Source: Omphiscola glabra
Taxonomy: Eukaryota > Mollusca > Gastropoda > Lymnaeidae
Length of the DNA: 64,000 nt
NCBI GenBank assembly: GCA_964017045.1
Contig: OZ024797.1
Coordinates: forward strand, 14,217,562-14,281,561
Reading direction: 5' to 3'
The translations under genes and the position numbers were made by a program. Below are positions 23,683 through 37,127 of this stretch, one piece after another. Numbering within the stretch: the first letter of the stretch is position 1; every line of letters begins with the position of its first letter. Under the pieces are notes generated by a model. It worked only from the letters and a program-made list of their open reading frames with translations, had not been told where the DNA came from and made no database searches.

Positions 23683-26600
23683 ATGGCGCTTCACAGAAAG
23701 CTGTTGGTTTGGATATTCCTTTGCGCTGTCGTAAATAGGAATTCTTTTTGTACCGCCGCAGTAACTCAACTATGGGTTGTCTACGATGATGTTGGGAATA
23801 CTTTTCAAATTCGTAACTTTTCGCAGCCTGAATACATTGCAGTTGCTTCATTTGACAACAGCATTAACCAAACAGGGTTGGTAAACTCGCAGTCGTAATT
23901 GAAATTGTAAAAGTAAAAGTAACAGTAAAAAAGAGTAGTATTAGTAAAGACTAAATAAATAGTAAAGAGTTTGAAAATACTACAATCAATCAGAATCATT
24001 GTTAATGTTGATGTTCATTACACTTTCATACACTTTATAGGCTAAGGAATAATGGGCCTACTTAATGTTTATTAACTTAAATTTAAATAAAAATCCAAGT
24101 AAAAGTAAAGTTAAAGAAGGTCACAAGGAAGTTAATAAAATTATTTTGAGATATTAACGTGTAAACTCCATACTCCATGCATAGTAACTTAGTAACTACA
24201 ATAATGATTACATTAAAAAAAATCTTTGTAGTTAAAGTATTGTTTAGAAAGAAAAAAAATTAACCTAGTAACAGCAGAATGCTCAATTATTTCTAAACAC
24301 TTTAATACTAATAGTCTTTAAATACCCTACTTAAGTCTACTTATACTTCACATGACTCATACTCATACTGTAGTGTCAAGCACATGGACATGATGTATTT
24401 CTGTTTGTTTCAGACTCACCAATAAATTGTCAAATTTTTTGAAAAATGTTGACTAAAACACATACAAAATGACCAAAAAATAATATGCTGTTAAAATAAA
24501 AGATTTTTTTTTTTGACCAATAAAAGTCCTTACAAAGTGGTTTAAAACTTATATGTCTATTATTTGCATAGATGGGCAAAACTAGATATTACAACAACCG
24601 CTGGACCCAATCAGAAATATACAGACATTCAGCAGTCTTACGCAGCAGGATTTGTTGAAGGACACATCACACGGTAAATTCTTTACTTTTCAAAAAGCTC
24701 ACATCATTCAACTTCAGCGTGCTATTTCCACATTGTTTGCATCCATAGTAAGACTGGAACGTGTTGAAAAGATAACTTGGGCAGGTTCTTCAACTGAGCA
24801 TATGTCGCTACCTTAATACACAACACAGGTTCACTCAAACTGTAATTAAGTCAATTATAATGCCAGTGATAACTTTAAGATGCTAGATATCAACAGTGAG
24901 AAGAACAGCTGTCCGAGAAATAAAATACCTTGTTATAACATATTGCAGTTCTTTAATTGGTATGCACTGGATAAACACTGTCGCAGGATTTTGTCCAGAG
25001 CCTTTGTCTAACCAATGTCGTCAGCTAAAAAAATTCTTGGAACAGAATTTAGACTGGATGCAACAACAGATTAACGATGCTGGAAACAATCCTTATTGGT
25101 ACCATGTAAGTTTTATCCATTATCAAGCTTTAACTATACAAAGGAAATAAAATTGATCATGTTTTAGAATTGATACCACTAAATGAAAGCATATAATTCT
25201 GAAGTTTCCAAAATGTTGCCATAACTATATTGCCAGATTAGGCCTATTTATTACAAGGTTTGTTGATCTTAAATCATGAAGCAAATTTTTAATGACTATT
25301 TTGATTTCAGGTTAATTTGTTCTTGCTTCAAGCAGTTGGTCTTCAAGATGGTTACTCCAATTATCCTGGTGTCGTAAATATGGATATTGATGTCTTGGGA
25401 CTGTAGTACGTTTCCAAATTATTCTTGTAGCTTAAACTTAGAGCCTATGTATTAGAACATTCTTCAAATTCCTTTTACATTTTAATTTTACATTTGTACT
25501 TGGCATCTTTTTCTTATTCACTGAGAAAGACTTTTGATTGACAGATCCAACTGCATTAATGGCCTCTTTTAAACTTTAATAGAAGTACTTTATATTCTTA
25601 CTTATGGTTTCATTTCAGTTTCTCTCCATATTATCCTAATAGTTGGATGTCAATCTAATTTAAATAGATTTTAAATATTGAACATTGTTAAATATTATTA
25701 TTTTATTTTTAGCTTCTTCCAAGTTGGTGGAGATATGGAGGATCTAGGGGAGATATTCCAGTCCCTCTCCAAGTACCATGGCCCTGACCCAGATGATCAG
25801 TGGAGTCATGGCAGAGGTCATTGTTCAGCACTGCTAAGATTGCTTCCAGACTTCTCTGACCTCTATGTGGCACAAGACACATGGAATGATCTCCCTTCCA
25901 TGCTAAGAATACTGAAAAGATACAACTTTGACCTTCACCTACTGCCTTTTTCTGATAGTAGGTTACGCTCTCAGTATTTGCACAACTAAAACCTAAAAGA
26001 TTAAACATTTTTTTTCCTCTTTTCATTTAAATATTTCATTATAGTTTCTTTAGTTGCTCAAATTATATAGTGAAAATTTAAGCTTTTATTGAGTGCAATT
26101 ATTTGCGTTTATCAAATTTAAAGATGCTTAGTTATTGATTGACCGATAAGGGGCCAATTAAAACTTTAAAAATTTTAAACCTTTATTTTAGGTAAAGATT
26201 AGTATAGATTAAAGGTTAATCTTCAGTATCAGGATTTAACAGTTCCATAACATTGAAGCTGTTTAAAATCAAAATGTTTTTTTTCAACTTAGATGTAATA
26301 GTTGCTTTTTTTTTTTTTACTTCTCAGTCTCCATTCCTGGCAACACTATGACATTCTCCTCATACCCAGGAGTTCTTACTTCAGGAGATGACTTTTATGC
26401 CATATCATCAGGATTGGTAAGTGATAATGTATTGGTGGTAGTGCCTTTAAACCTTTGGAACAGGGGTTCTAAACCTGTGGGTCATGTCCCCTTTGGGGAT
26501 TGAATGTCTCTCACAAAGGGGTCGCCTAAGACCATCAGAAAACGCATATTTATGAAGTAGCAACAAAATTATTTTTATGGTTGTGGGTCACCACATCATG

Positions 26601-29600
26601 AGGAACTGTATTACAGGATTGCAGCATTACGAAGGTTTAGAACCACTGCTTTAGAATAATTGAAAAAAGTTCTGTAATTTCTATTTAATGAACTATCAGG
26701 TGAGGCTCACGAAGACCAATTTTTACATCACTGCTGGTTCAATAACCGCTGCGTCATTTCTACCCACTTTCTAATCAGTGGCGATTGTTGGCTTGCTAGT
26801 GTTGAAACTCAAAACTGTGTTCCTAATAAGATCCCAGTTATCTCTCTTATCAGCATTAGATAAAACCTGCCTGTTATAAAAGTGTAAGTGACCTGTTAAG
26901 TTGAGTTTCATAATTTAGTATATGCCGTGAAGAAGCAAATAGTCTTATAGTACTCATAGCGCTGCATTGATTAATTTACTGCATTGAGCCTGAACATTTG
27001 ATAACATGTTAGTTAGAGGAAAGGGAAGGAGAGGGAAATATGACATGTTGACGAGCCCAGTGCAGGGGAAGGCAATGAATGTTCCGAGAGTTCTCTATAA
27101 AAACAAAGAACTACAGCAGTGAAAATGTCCCACTTCTTTATGTTTCTTTGACAATTTCTCAAAACTAAATATATTTTTTAAAATAATGTAATTAATATAT
27201 TTTCAAATTTCCTTAGTTTTTATTGCTTAAACAATATTAAAGAAAGATTTCTTTGACTCTCAGCTCAACATTGCTACCTGCATCTGAGGTTTAGATTAAT
27301 GGGTAAAAAATTACTCCTGCATTTTAGGTAAGTCAGGAGACTACCATTGGCAACTCCAACCCTGACCTACTAAAGTACATCACATTCACATCCGTACTCG
27401 AGGGCTTTAGGAGCATGGTCGCCAACAGAATTTCTTCCACGGGCAAAGAATGGGCGGACACGTTTTCTCAATTCAACAGCGGGACGTGAGTCACTTGGAT
27501 GGAAGTGTTTTTTAAAGACATAGCTACAATGGTTAAGTATATGATAGACAACAAATTAGGACTTTAGCCAGAAATTATTGAATGCTCCTTAATTTTGTAA
27601 TGCATCTTCTATTCTTATTTCTGCAGCTACAACAACCAGTGGATGATAGTGGACTACAAGAGATTCCAGCCACTCCAGACGACCTCAGTTCCCGGCTTAT
27701 TTTATCTGGTAGAGCAGATACCGTGAGTTGTCCTCTGTACAGAGATCATCAAATTTTCTTTCCAGGGGCTGCTTGAAGACCTTCATTTAATTCCAAGATA
27801 TGTGCTGACTAGTCTGTCTTGAAAATTTAATATTGTGAGGCTGTATAGAGAGTTTTCAGCTTGATCATGGTTGAAGCCAATGTGCATGCATTTTAGTCAC
27901 TGTGATATCAATTTTTCTATATCTAATATTTGCTTTCAAACAGGTTTTAATAATTTAAATGAAAAGGAAGTTCATCACAGATGTGATGTAAAGCACGCTA
28001 ATCTGTTTTTTTTAAATTGTTACCATATTTCATTATGGGACATCATGTCATTAATGAAAAAGAGAAATTAGCTCCCCTTGACAATTTAGTACAATGCTTA
28101 AACTTAACTATATGCACCAATAGTTAGGGACCATCCACCACAAATGGCATCATACTATTTAGGCCAATATTGTTAATCCCCCCCCCCTTTTTTTCCCCAC
28201 ATATCATCATAAAGCTATAGTAATACAAATCAGAAAATTTAACTGTTTACTTACAATGTCACTTCATCATGACTCCATTTATAACTGGCCCTTATCCAAT
28301 ATTAGTTTGAATTCATGTTATTTTTAAAAAAAAAGTAGGCCTATACATTTTCTTTTTGGTCCAATTTACAGAGGAACTATTGTCTCTCAGGACTTGACAG
28401 AACTTCTTTACAATCAAAGCTATTTTGGTAGTTACAATGTCGCGTAAGTTGGCCAGGGAAATATTTCTTAATTTTGTAACTATCCAAAAAAATGATTGAT
28501 GTATTGTTAACAAAATGCTTCAATACATGTTGTAAGACTGCTTTAGAACATCTTTTAATTAAAAGAACAACTTATAATGCTGTTTATATGATTGTTTACA
28601 GCTAAATTTTTAAACTAATATACATGTTCTTCAGATACTTCCCAAGTATTTTCAATGCAAGTGGAATGCCAGCTTTAGTCAAACAGTTTGGCGACTGGTT
28701 CACCTACGACAAGAATCCACGAGCGTTGATATTTAAGAGAGATGTGGGTAAAGTCAAGGACCTGGACACCATGACAAAATTAATGAGGTTTGTTTGATCG
28801 AAGATCATTTCTGTATTCTTGTTTGCTCTTGAAGATCCTGGGTTTTACATGACATTGTTTTTTTAATGTTAAGTTTAATAACCTACAAATGGTACTGTGT
28901 ATGCTCAGTCTGCAGTTAATGTAATCTTAAAAGAAGATATCTACGTACAATAATGATTGCATTTTTTGAGTTGCAATGAGTGAAAAATATATTTTTTTCC
29001 AAACTCTTGGAATTATGCTAGTCATAACAGTGCAAAAGTAATAACTATACTTTTGGATAAAGTAATAACTATACTTTTAGATAAAGTAATAACTATACTT
29101 TTGGATAAAGTAATAACTATACTTTTAGATAAAGTAATAACTATACTTTTGGATAAAGTAATAACTATACTTTTGGATATTAATTCAGTTAATATGAGAC
29201 CTTTTTTTTTATTCCAATGTTATCTTCTTATTCCTGCATGGCACTTGATCTAAACTTGTAATATGTAAACATTTATTTATAAAGCAGAGTATCTGATTGA
29301 GTAATCAGTACCATATGAGGGCATGAATGTATCAGTGAGACTGCAAAGCTTTCTTAACTAACCTGATCTCATCTTAACAATGTAAAAAGTCATCTGTCCA
29401 ATTCTGTACCGTAATTGTTTTTTTTTCCTCAGATACAACAACTTCCAGAATGACCCACTGTCCCGTTGCAACTGCACCCCACCCTACTCTGCAGAAAATG
29501 CCATAGCCTGTCGTGATGACCTAAATCCCATTGATGGAAAATATCCATTTGGTGCTCTTGGGCACAGGCCTCACATTGCTACGGATATGAAGGTGGGGGT

Positions 29601-30677
29601 CATCTTTTTTTAAAGTTTAGACGTGTTTGAAAATTTCATTAGTTTTCAATCATTATTAGATGTTATTTTTATGTATTTATTCCAAAATTTTGACCCACAA
29701 CTAATTTTAAATTTGATGTATATCAGTTATAAAGCCTTCTCTAATTAAAGGAAAGAAAATTCATGACTTTTAGAGATGCAACAGTTATCGGAGATTACTC
29801 ACTGGCTGTTCTACTTTTAGAAGCATATAATTCTTGAATGAGCTAATAATGGATATAAGTTAGTTTTCTGTTCTTTTTGATAAAATTTGTGGAAATTAAA
29901 ACATTTTGTACACTTTTATTTTCATCAAAGTTTTAGTTGAACATAGTTTAGACAATGTACAATGAGAGATTTAAATTGGACTGTGTGAAAGTTAAAATTT
30001 TTAAGGAAAGCATTAATTTTAAGATAATTATAGAGGTCTAGTTCTGTATAGCAATGTCAGCATAACAGACCTGTTTACCCTCAAACTCTTAAAATCGTAC
30101 AACATCATCACAAAATCATTCAATACATTATCTTAATAGTAAAAAATAAAGATACAGTATATATAATGTATATTTACATCTCAAAATCATACATTGTACG
30201 CCAAAATGGTAAGAGTAAACTGTTCTGGCATAATATAAATCTCCAATGTTTATCAACATTTATTTGGAACGTTGCATGTGCTTTTTTTTCTTCTTTATCT
30301 TAAATGACATTACAAAGGAATTCTGAAGTCAGCCCCCTTCACATATAAGATAGTTTTGATCAGTTGTAGCCAAATTATGCAATGCATTCAATTGTTGCCA
30401 AAGGTTCTTGAGCTTAAGTTTGGCAACATCTTTGCTTGCTGGGAAATATGGTATCTACTGATTAGAAAACATGCTTCTGTTATTTTATTCTCATTAGTTG
30501 ACAAGTGCACAGCTGTTCAAGTCGCTCTCCTTCCTGGCCATCAGCAGTCCGACCTATGATGACCTGCCTCCATTTCAGTGGAGCAAATCTGACTACCAGT
30601 CCATGTCTCATTTGGGTCACCCTGACCTCTGGCAGTTTCCTGTCATCACATTTAATGGAGCAGCTCCCATGTCTTGA
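23683..30677 (+). CDS. PLBD2: Phospholipase B-like protein, PLBD2 type (lysosomal Ntn-hydrolase fold), 12 exons
   Basis: Exons: 23683-23876, 24572-24673, 24949-25105, 25311-25405, 25713-25957, 26328-26416, 27328-27485, 27627-27722, 28372-28443, 28635-28787, 29433-29592, 30498-30677. The sum is 1701 nt (566 residues), all introns GT-AG with matching phases, and the size is normal for the family. Residues 1-25 form a signal peptide (hydrophobic LLVWIFLCAVV). MHWINTV, GRGHCSALLRLLP, TFSSYPG, NSGTYNNQWMIVDYKRF, NASGMPALVKQFGDWF and PPFQWS are family hallmarks, and MHWINTV and the C-terminus favour PLBD2 over PLBD1. Cys220 in GHCSALL is the expected autocleavage nucleophile of this family. Several N-glycosylation sequons are visible (NFS45, NQT62, NQS, NAS), as expected for a lysosomal lumen protein. 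The exon 1 donor is the weak GTTGGT at 23877; a stronger GTAAAC 4 bases on would break the frame. The in vivo substrate of PLBD2 is not firmly known. Confidence 0.95.
26461..26648 (+). mobile_element. SPIN-like hAT MITE, copy C, in PLBD2 intron 6
   Basis: Begins CAGGGGTTCTAAACCTGTGG and ends GGTTTAGAACCACTG, with GGGGTCGCCTAAGACCATC inside. The 8-bp flanks CTTTGGAA and CTTTAGAA differ at one base, a hAT-type target duplication. Confidence 0.88.
29035..29178 (+). repeat. 24-bp minisatellite in PLBD2 intron 10, 6 copies
   Basis: Six copies of a unit containing AAAGTAATAACTATACTTTT, exactly 144 bp, alternating TTGGAT and TTAGAT. Confidence 0.95.
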
Positions 30678-31950
30678 TTCAAACTGGCAACTTCTTCCAT
30701 GCACCCATTTATTTATTTTTGCTGCTTCGCTAATTATTTACATCATTTAAACATGAATTTAAAAAATGTAAAAAAAAAAAATATAAAAAAAAAAAGAAAG
30801 AAAGATATAATGAAGCATTAAACTTCCATTTTACAAAAGTAAAAGTTTTGGTTTGATTACATTGTGTTATTAAATTTATAATAATTTATATTTTGTCATG
30901 AATTTTTTATGTGGGGAAAAATGTAACACAAAGAAAAGTAACTATAAACTTAACTTTGGCCTCAATTGCTTTTCTAGTAGATACATATATATATTTATTT
31001 TGTGCCTAAAGAAAATAAAATTATATTTTATCTTAATGATCTGATTTCAGTTAAAAAATTCGAAGGCAATTTTTCTCAAAACAAATATTAACCGTTTAAA
31101 TAGAATTTAAAAAAAAAAAAGTATAGTTCCTTTTCCATGTCCATAATTTTATTTTTCCACATATAATGAAAAAGTTGTAATCGCCTTAGGTATAAATGTA
31201 TTTTTGTAAAAAATACTCTTTTTATTACAATTTTCTTATTTTAATAATGTAAATAGAAATTTACACATAATAGAGTTTCTTTCTTAAAAAATAGTTACAT
31301 TTGTTTTACATACAAAAATAAATTATCATAATTAATTTGATGAATAAAATTAAAATTCTGTTGTTTGCATTTTTGTTTTGACAGTAGAATTCTGAACTCA
31401 AATGTAATGCATCGATTAAAGTCATTTCATCTTCTTCAAAGTCTAAACTTCTTCAATATTCAATCATTTAATCTTCTCTCTTCATTCTGCAATATTCCAT
31501 AATTTATTCTGCAATATTCTATCATTCATTCTTCTCTATTCCATCATTCATTCTTCTCTATTCCACCACATTGTTTTCCATACCCAGTATTTTATGTCAC
31601 CAAAATCAACACCCATCGATAAATGTAATCATGAATGTCGACAAGATGAATAATCCGTCTCGTGTTAACGTAATACCGGCCCTTTATCAACAAACCTGGC
31701 CACCAGCATTGATCAATCACGCGACAAAATCGCATTACCTCCCTGTACTCAGTTTTGATATGCATCCCCTTGTAGTTTCATCATTTTATTTGCAGAAAAG
31801 CTCATTGAAGTCCACCACCTTTCTAGCCAGCCACCCTCTTCCGCACTCTCATTCATTACAAAATAAAATTAAAATCTACTTCCAACATTGTTGTGTTATC
31901 ACTGACGGGGTGGATTAACGGAGCGGTTGGCTGGCAGTGGAGTAGCTAAG
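30678..31950. other. Intergenic, AT-rich, no gene recognised
   Basis: 3' flank of the PLBD2-like gene, with A-rich stretches and short CATTCATTCTTCTCTATTC repeats near 31490-31565. The 115-codon frame at 31571-31918 shows no recognised family. Confidence 0.45.
31014..31019 (+). promoter_or_regulatory. Candidate poly(A) signal of PLBD2-like gene
   Basis: An AATAAA lies about 340 bases after the TGA stop in AT-rich sequence. Other A-rich hexamer variants occur nearby, so the true site is uncertain. Confidence 0.25.
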
Positions 31951-32262
31951 AGTATCTATCTCTTATTACATATCTATTATTATCTATCTCTTAGTATCTA
32001 TCTTTTAGTATTATCACTTAATATCTATCTATTATAGTATATATCTCTTATAGTATCTATCTCTAAGTATTTATCATTTATAGTATCTATCTCTTATAGT
32101 CATTATCTCTTATGGTATCTATACCTTATAGTATGTATATCTTATAGTATTATCTCTTAGTATTTATCATTCATAGTATCTTTCTCTTATAGTATCTATC
32201 TCTTATAGCATTTATCTCTTATGGTATGTATACTTTATAGTGTGTATCTCTTATACAACAAT
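31951..32262 (+). repeat. Left part of TCTCTTATAGT array
   Basis: Irregular repeats of TATCTCTTATAGTATC; more degenerate than the right part beyond the Penelope insert. Confidence 0.85.
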
Positions 32263-32830
32263 TGCCCTTTTGTCGTCCAGACTCAACTCAACGGCTTCCT
32301 TTGTACTAGCCGCAATGTTGTCTACGCCATAGCTTGCACCCGCTGCCAGATGACTCTCTGTGTACTGAACGCTCCCGTAATATCACGTATGATAAACAGT
32401 GTCCCCTCTCTAAACACTTCAGTAGAAGCGACCACCAGGGCAAGGCGGACTTTATAATAAGCGCGATCGTGACTAGCACGAACACACCCAGCCGGTTTAA
32501 TTTGGAACACAAGCTTATCCTGGCCTATGGTACTTTGACACCACACGGGATGAACGTAATGTCTCTTTTCACAGCTTGAGCATAGCTCCGCCTCTCCACG
32601 TCACGACCTATCGCAGTGAACCAACTTCTCCTCTTTTCTTTCACTCTTCTCTATTGAATCTCTCACCCACTTATTCTCTGTCACAATACTTTTGCTGCCC
32701 TCTCGGACACTAATGCTGTATTTTGATACATTTTATTCTGTTTTTTTCTGTTGGTTGTTCGCTGACTAAGGCTTCCTGCCGAAACGTTCGTTGTTTTGTT
32801 GTGTTTCTTTTTTCAGGTTTAACCTTACTT
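32263..32830 (+). mobile_element. Penelope-like element, 3' fragment with GIY-YIG-type endonuclease remnant
   Basis: The first frame (from 32275) has SRNVVYAIACTRCQ, typical of the GIY-YIG domain start. Another frame has CPLSKHF and FNLEHKLILAYGTLTPHGMN, the domain end. The part that should hold the catalytic Arg/Tyr region is deleted and the frame shifted. The tail has GCTGACTAAGGC...GCCGAAACGTTC, a Penelope-associated motif. It lies inside a tandem array. Defective. Confidence 0.75.
32762..32790 (+). ncRNA. Candidate degenerate hammerhead-ribozyme core in Penelope tail
   Basis: CTGACTA, a GGC/GCC stem and GAAAC are arranged like a hammerhead core (CUGANGA - stem II - GAAA). The third core G is replaced by T, so it is probably inactive. 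Confidence 0.3.
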
Positions 32831-32842
32831 TTTTTTTTACTT

Positions 32843-33334
32843 ACCTCTTATAGTTTCTATCTCTTATAGTATCTATATCTTATAGTATTGTGTCTTATAG
32901 TATCTATCTTTTATAGCATCTTTCTCATATAGTATATATCTCTTATAGTAACTATCTCTTATAGTATATATCTCTTATAGTAACTATCTCTTATAGTTTA
33001 TATCTCTTATAGTAACTATCTCTTATAGTTTATATCTCTTATAGTAACTATCTCTTATAGTTTATATCTCTTATAGTAACTATCTCTTATAGTTTATATC
33101 TCTTATAGTTATATCTCTTATAGTTTATATCTCTTATAGTTTATATCTCTTATAGTAACTATCTCTTATAGTAACTATCTCTTATAGTAACTATCTCTTA
33201 TAGTTTATATCTCTTATAGTTTATATCTCTTATAGTAACTATCTCTTATAGTTTATATCTCTTATAGTTTATATCTCTTATAGTTTATATCTCTTATAGT
33301 AACTATCTCTTATAGTTTATATCTCTTATAGTAT
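32843..33334 (+). repeat. Right part of TCTCTTATAGT array
   Basis: Regular ~16-bp repeats (ATCTCTTATAGTTTAT and ATCTCTTATAGTAACT alternating), about 30 units. Confidence 0.95.
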
Positions 33335-34521
33335 ACATTCTCCCACGTTTGTTTTTTATTTTTGTTTTTTATGGGGGGAAAAAACTGCCTGTTTTGAAAA
33401 CATCGCCCCCCCCCCCCTTTCCTTTTTTTTTCGTTCTAAAAGCTAAAATCACGCCTATCATTAACCCCATCAACACATGGCCAAACATTTTAGGCAGAAA
33501 ATCACGTGATAGATCAGATAATAATTGTGTACTGAACCACAAGCAATTAAGCACTTTACCAGGCTCTTAACATTAAAGTCAGCCGTTTGTTTTTTCATTG
33601 CTTTATTGGTGTGCGTTTTTTCATTTAAGTTCCAATGATTCTTGTTATTTCTATACTGTTGTTAAAAAATGTGAATGAATAATTCTGCCGAGTTTTCAAC
33701 TGTTACATAATAATTGAAGTCAATAGAGATTTTTAAGAGTAGTTTCGGATTGAAAAGCAGACGAGGCTATGCATCTTTAAAGCCTGGTCGCAGGGGCCTC
33801 TTTAGTCAAACACAGTTGTGTTTGTGTCTGTGTGTAAGGGGGAAGTGGGGGGGGGGGGAGGCGGCAATTACCCAACTAGTCAGTGGATATTCCGTGCCTG
33901 TTTGAGAGCCCTGTCTAAACTTCATGGAACTTTTTAAAATGGATTTTTTAAATGTCGGTTACATACTCTCAAATCTCTTAAAAGAAATTGTTGCTTCGGT
34001 ACTTTCAGCGGACCGCCTAGTCTACTGGCACTGTTTCGTGTTGGGGGGAGGGGGTGGCAGTGGCGTAGCCAGTTTAGTAACACCCGGGGCGGGCCAGGAT
34101 GTTTGCCACCCCGTTGCATGAAAAAGGTCTGCAGTTGGCCGAGAACGAACACTTCGTTTTAAAGAAAATTGTGCCGCTCCTCCACCCCTCCCTCATACGC
34201 CACTGAAGGGGGGGATTCATTCTGTGTTTTCTTTATATTTGAAAAAAGATGGAGCGGGGGGAGAGGGAGAGATGGGCAAATGGAGAGAGAGAGAAAGACT
34301 AAACGAGAGAAAAAGCAAGCACAATTTCCTATGGGTTATTGACTAAGTGAAACCGATCCATCGATCACGATAACAAGGTAGAAGTTATCTCTGTATCACG
34401 TTAAACTGCCAGGACACAATACGTGATACATGCTGCCATTTACCCAACGGGCTCCAATGACTGCAATAGTTCAACCTACAAATGTTTTCTTATTATATAT
34501 ATATATCTTGATGTTCAAGTT
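33335..34521. other. Intergenic; one MITE and homopolymers
   Basis: C run near 33404-33417, G run near 33848-33860, a hAT-type MITE at 34058-34205, GA-rich tract at about 34250-34315. No gene. Confidence 0.5.
34058..34205. mobile_element. hAT-like MITE with CAGTGGCGTA ends
   Basis: Perfect 10-bp terminal inverted repeats (CAGTGGCGTA ... TACGCCACTG) 148 bp apart, with a CCCGGGGCGGG interior typical of this MITE family. Confidence 0.7.
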
Positions 34522-34856
34522 ATTTGAAGTGAATATCGATACATTCTTTGAAGTGAATATCGATAGATTCTTTGAAGTGAATATCGATATATTCTTTGAA
34601 GTAAATATCGATTAGATTCTTTGAAGTGAATATCGATACATTCTTTGAAGCGAATATCAATACATTTTTTGAAGCGAATATCAATACATACTTTGAAGCG
34701 AATATTGATACATTCTTTGAAGTGATATCAATACATTCTTTGAAGTGAATATCAATACATTCTTTGAAGTGAATATCAATACATCATTGAAGTGAATATC
34801 AATACATTCTTTGAAGCGAATATCGATACATTCTTTGAAGTGAATATCGATACATT
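34522..34856 (+). repeat. 24-bp minisatellite, ~14 copies
   Basis: ATTCTTTGAAGTGAATATCG-type units with ATCGAT/ATCAAT variants. Confidence 0.95.
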
Positions 34857-35558
34857 CGTTAAAATACACCGCCGTCAGATCAAGTACATAAAAGGAATAG
34901 GCCAAAACATTTTATTTTTTGTTGTAATGTCGTTAGATTAAACTATTTAAACTGATTACTTTTAGCCGTCAGAGCGATGGTGAGTAAACACAATGTGTGT
35001 GTGTGTGTGTGTCAGCGATATGCTAGAGGGATGTAGTATCACGTGGTCCGAGGGATGAGAAGGAATGAGTGGCCAGCATAAGTCGGATAAAGAAAATGAA
35101 AATACAAATGGAGCGAATCTGGAACACTCAATTTGAAACACATCGACTAACTGCAGAGTTATTTGGCTACTTCAATAAATAAGCCTACTTTTTTTTATGT
35201 TTACACGAATTGGATCGCCAACCAAGTTGAAAAAATGTAACAATCTGCGATTGAATAATAAACAAATATTGAAATGAACTCGATTCTCTGTTTAATTAGC
35301 TCATGCAATGTTGAATGAACTGAGCCTTACCGTCTTCTATAGACAGGCCGCTCAATTTATTTATGCGAATAAATCCTCTATGTAAAAGTTCGTCTCAATA
35401 CGGTTCATTAGGGACGAGTGGCTTCCCATGTCAGTAAGTCGTACGGAGCTTGGTAGATGGATTCTCAGAGATAGTTTCCTATGCACGACCAAAAAAATGA
35501 TTTGGTTTTAAGGAATGTAATGATAACTGAACGAATGTACATTTAATTATTTTTGAAG
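34857..35558. other. Intergenic, no gene recognised
   Basis: Short (GT)n near 34993-35013. Otherwise unremarkable. Confidence 0.45.
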
Positions 35559-36093
35559 AAATGTAAATATAATGATAACTTAACGAATGTAAATGTAATG
35601 ATAATTGAGAGAATGTAAATGTAATGATAACTGGTGGAATGTAAATGTAATGATAATTGAGAGAATGGAAATGTAATGATAACTGGTGGAATGTAAATGT
35701 AATGATAATTGATGGAATGTAAATGTAATGATAATTGAGAGAATGGAAATATAATGATAACTGGTGGAATGTAAATGTAATGATAATTGAGAGAATGGAA
35801 ATGTAATGATAACTGGTGGAATGTAAATGTAATGATAATTGATGGAATGTAAATGTAATGATAATTGATGGAATGTAAATGTAATGATAATTGAGAGAAT
35901 GGAAATATAATGATAACTGGTGGAATGTAAATGTAATGATAATTGATGGAATGTAAATGTAATGATAATTGAGAGAATGGAAATATAATGATAACTGGTG
36001 GAATGTAAATGTAATGATAATTGAGAGAATGGAAATGTAATGATAACTGGTGGAATGTAAATGTAATGATAATTGATGGAATGTAAATGTAAT
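35559..36093 (+). repeat. 26-bp minisatellite, ~20 copies
   Basis: GTAAATGTAATGATAA plus ten variable bases (TTGAGAGAAT, TTGATGGAAT, CTGGTGGAAT) in a semi-regular alternating order. The open minus-strand frame of 195 codons is an artefact. Confidence 0.95.
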
Positions 36094-36724
36094 GAATCAA
36101 CAATGAAATAACATTGTTTGGTTTAATCATATGCTCTGATTATGTGTCACTTGAAACACGTCATCTGATCCTTTTGATCATTAACTCCTACGGTTCATTG
36201 CCCAGCACACCTCTGATTAGCAACAACTTATAGAGGATGCACAGGGAGCGAGATCGTTTTATAGTAAAAAAACTCACAGTCATTGCGATTTCGTTACATT
36301 GCAACCCCCGCGCCCCCCACCCCCTTCCCCCCCGAAAAAAACCCCCAATTAATATTAGCAAATTAAAATAATATTGTTTCCTTTCCATTATTAATTTATT
36401 AAATTAGTTACCTTGAGAAATTCAGACGCCGACTGTGGCGTGGAGGAACGTGGGGTAGGGATGGTTGTTAATCACCCCCCTGACTCAGACTGCATGGCAG
36501 CTGTCTCCCCTCCCCCCACCCCCCACCCCCGTGTGTACATTAAACTCTGTGAGAGCAGCAAGCCGCAGATTGCCAAATTACAACATGAAAGCTAAAGAAA
36601 AAAATGTACATAAAACTCGCAGACCGTCTCTTTCATTCACCAACAATGCGTTGTAACGACACATCCAAATTAACTGAGGGGGTGGGGGGTGGGGATACAA
36701 CTATCTAAAATAAACCGTAAAAAG
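36094..36724. other. Intergenic, no gene recognised
   Basis: C-rich stretches near 36305-36345 and 36475-36535. No gene. Confidence 0.45.
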
Positions 36725-37127
36725 CGTACTCCTTAAATATACCATCACAAAGTACTCATGAAATAAACTGTCATGACGTACTCATGAAATAGACTGTCAC
36801 AATGTACTCGTGAAATAGCCTGTCACAAAGTTCTCACGAAATATACTGTCATGACGTACTCATGAAATAGACTTTCACAACGTACTCGTGAAATAGACTG
36901 TCATAACGTACTCTTGAAATAGACTTTCACAACATACTCATGAAATAGACTGTCACAACTTAGTCATTAAATAGACTGTCACAGCGTACTCATGAAATAC
37001 ACTGTCACAAAGTACTCATGAAATACACTGTCACAACGCACTCATGAAATACACTGTCACAACGTACTCATGAAATAGACTGTCACAAAGTACTCATGAA
37101 ATGGAATTTCACAAAGTATTCATGAAT
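36725..37127 (+). repeat. 26-bp minisatellite, ~15 copies
   Basis: GTACTCATGAAATAGACTGT-based units with moderate divergence. The same period as, but unrelated sequence to, the array at 35559. Confidence 0.9.

Noticed and set aside
23881..23886. Strong GTAAAC donor after PLBD2 exon 1
   Set aside because: Using it would put exon 2 out of frame. The GTTGGT donor at 23877 restores the family sequence (NQTGWAKL).
32306..32546. Minus-strand frames over the Penelope fragment
   Set aside because: Shadow frames of the plus-strand GIY-YIG remnant.
35543..36130. 195-codon minus-strand frame
   Set aside because: Produced by the 26-bp array, with a Tyr/His/Ile-rich repeat only.
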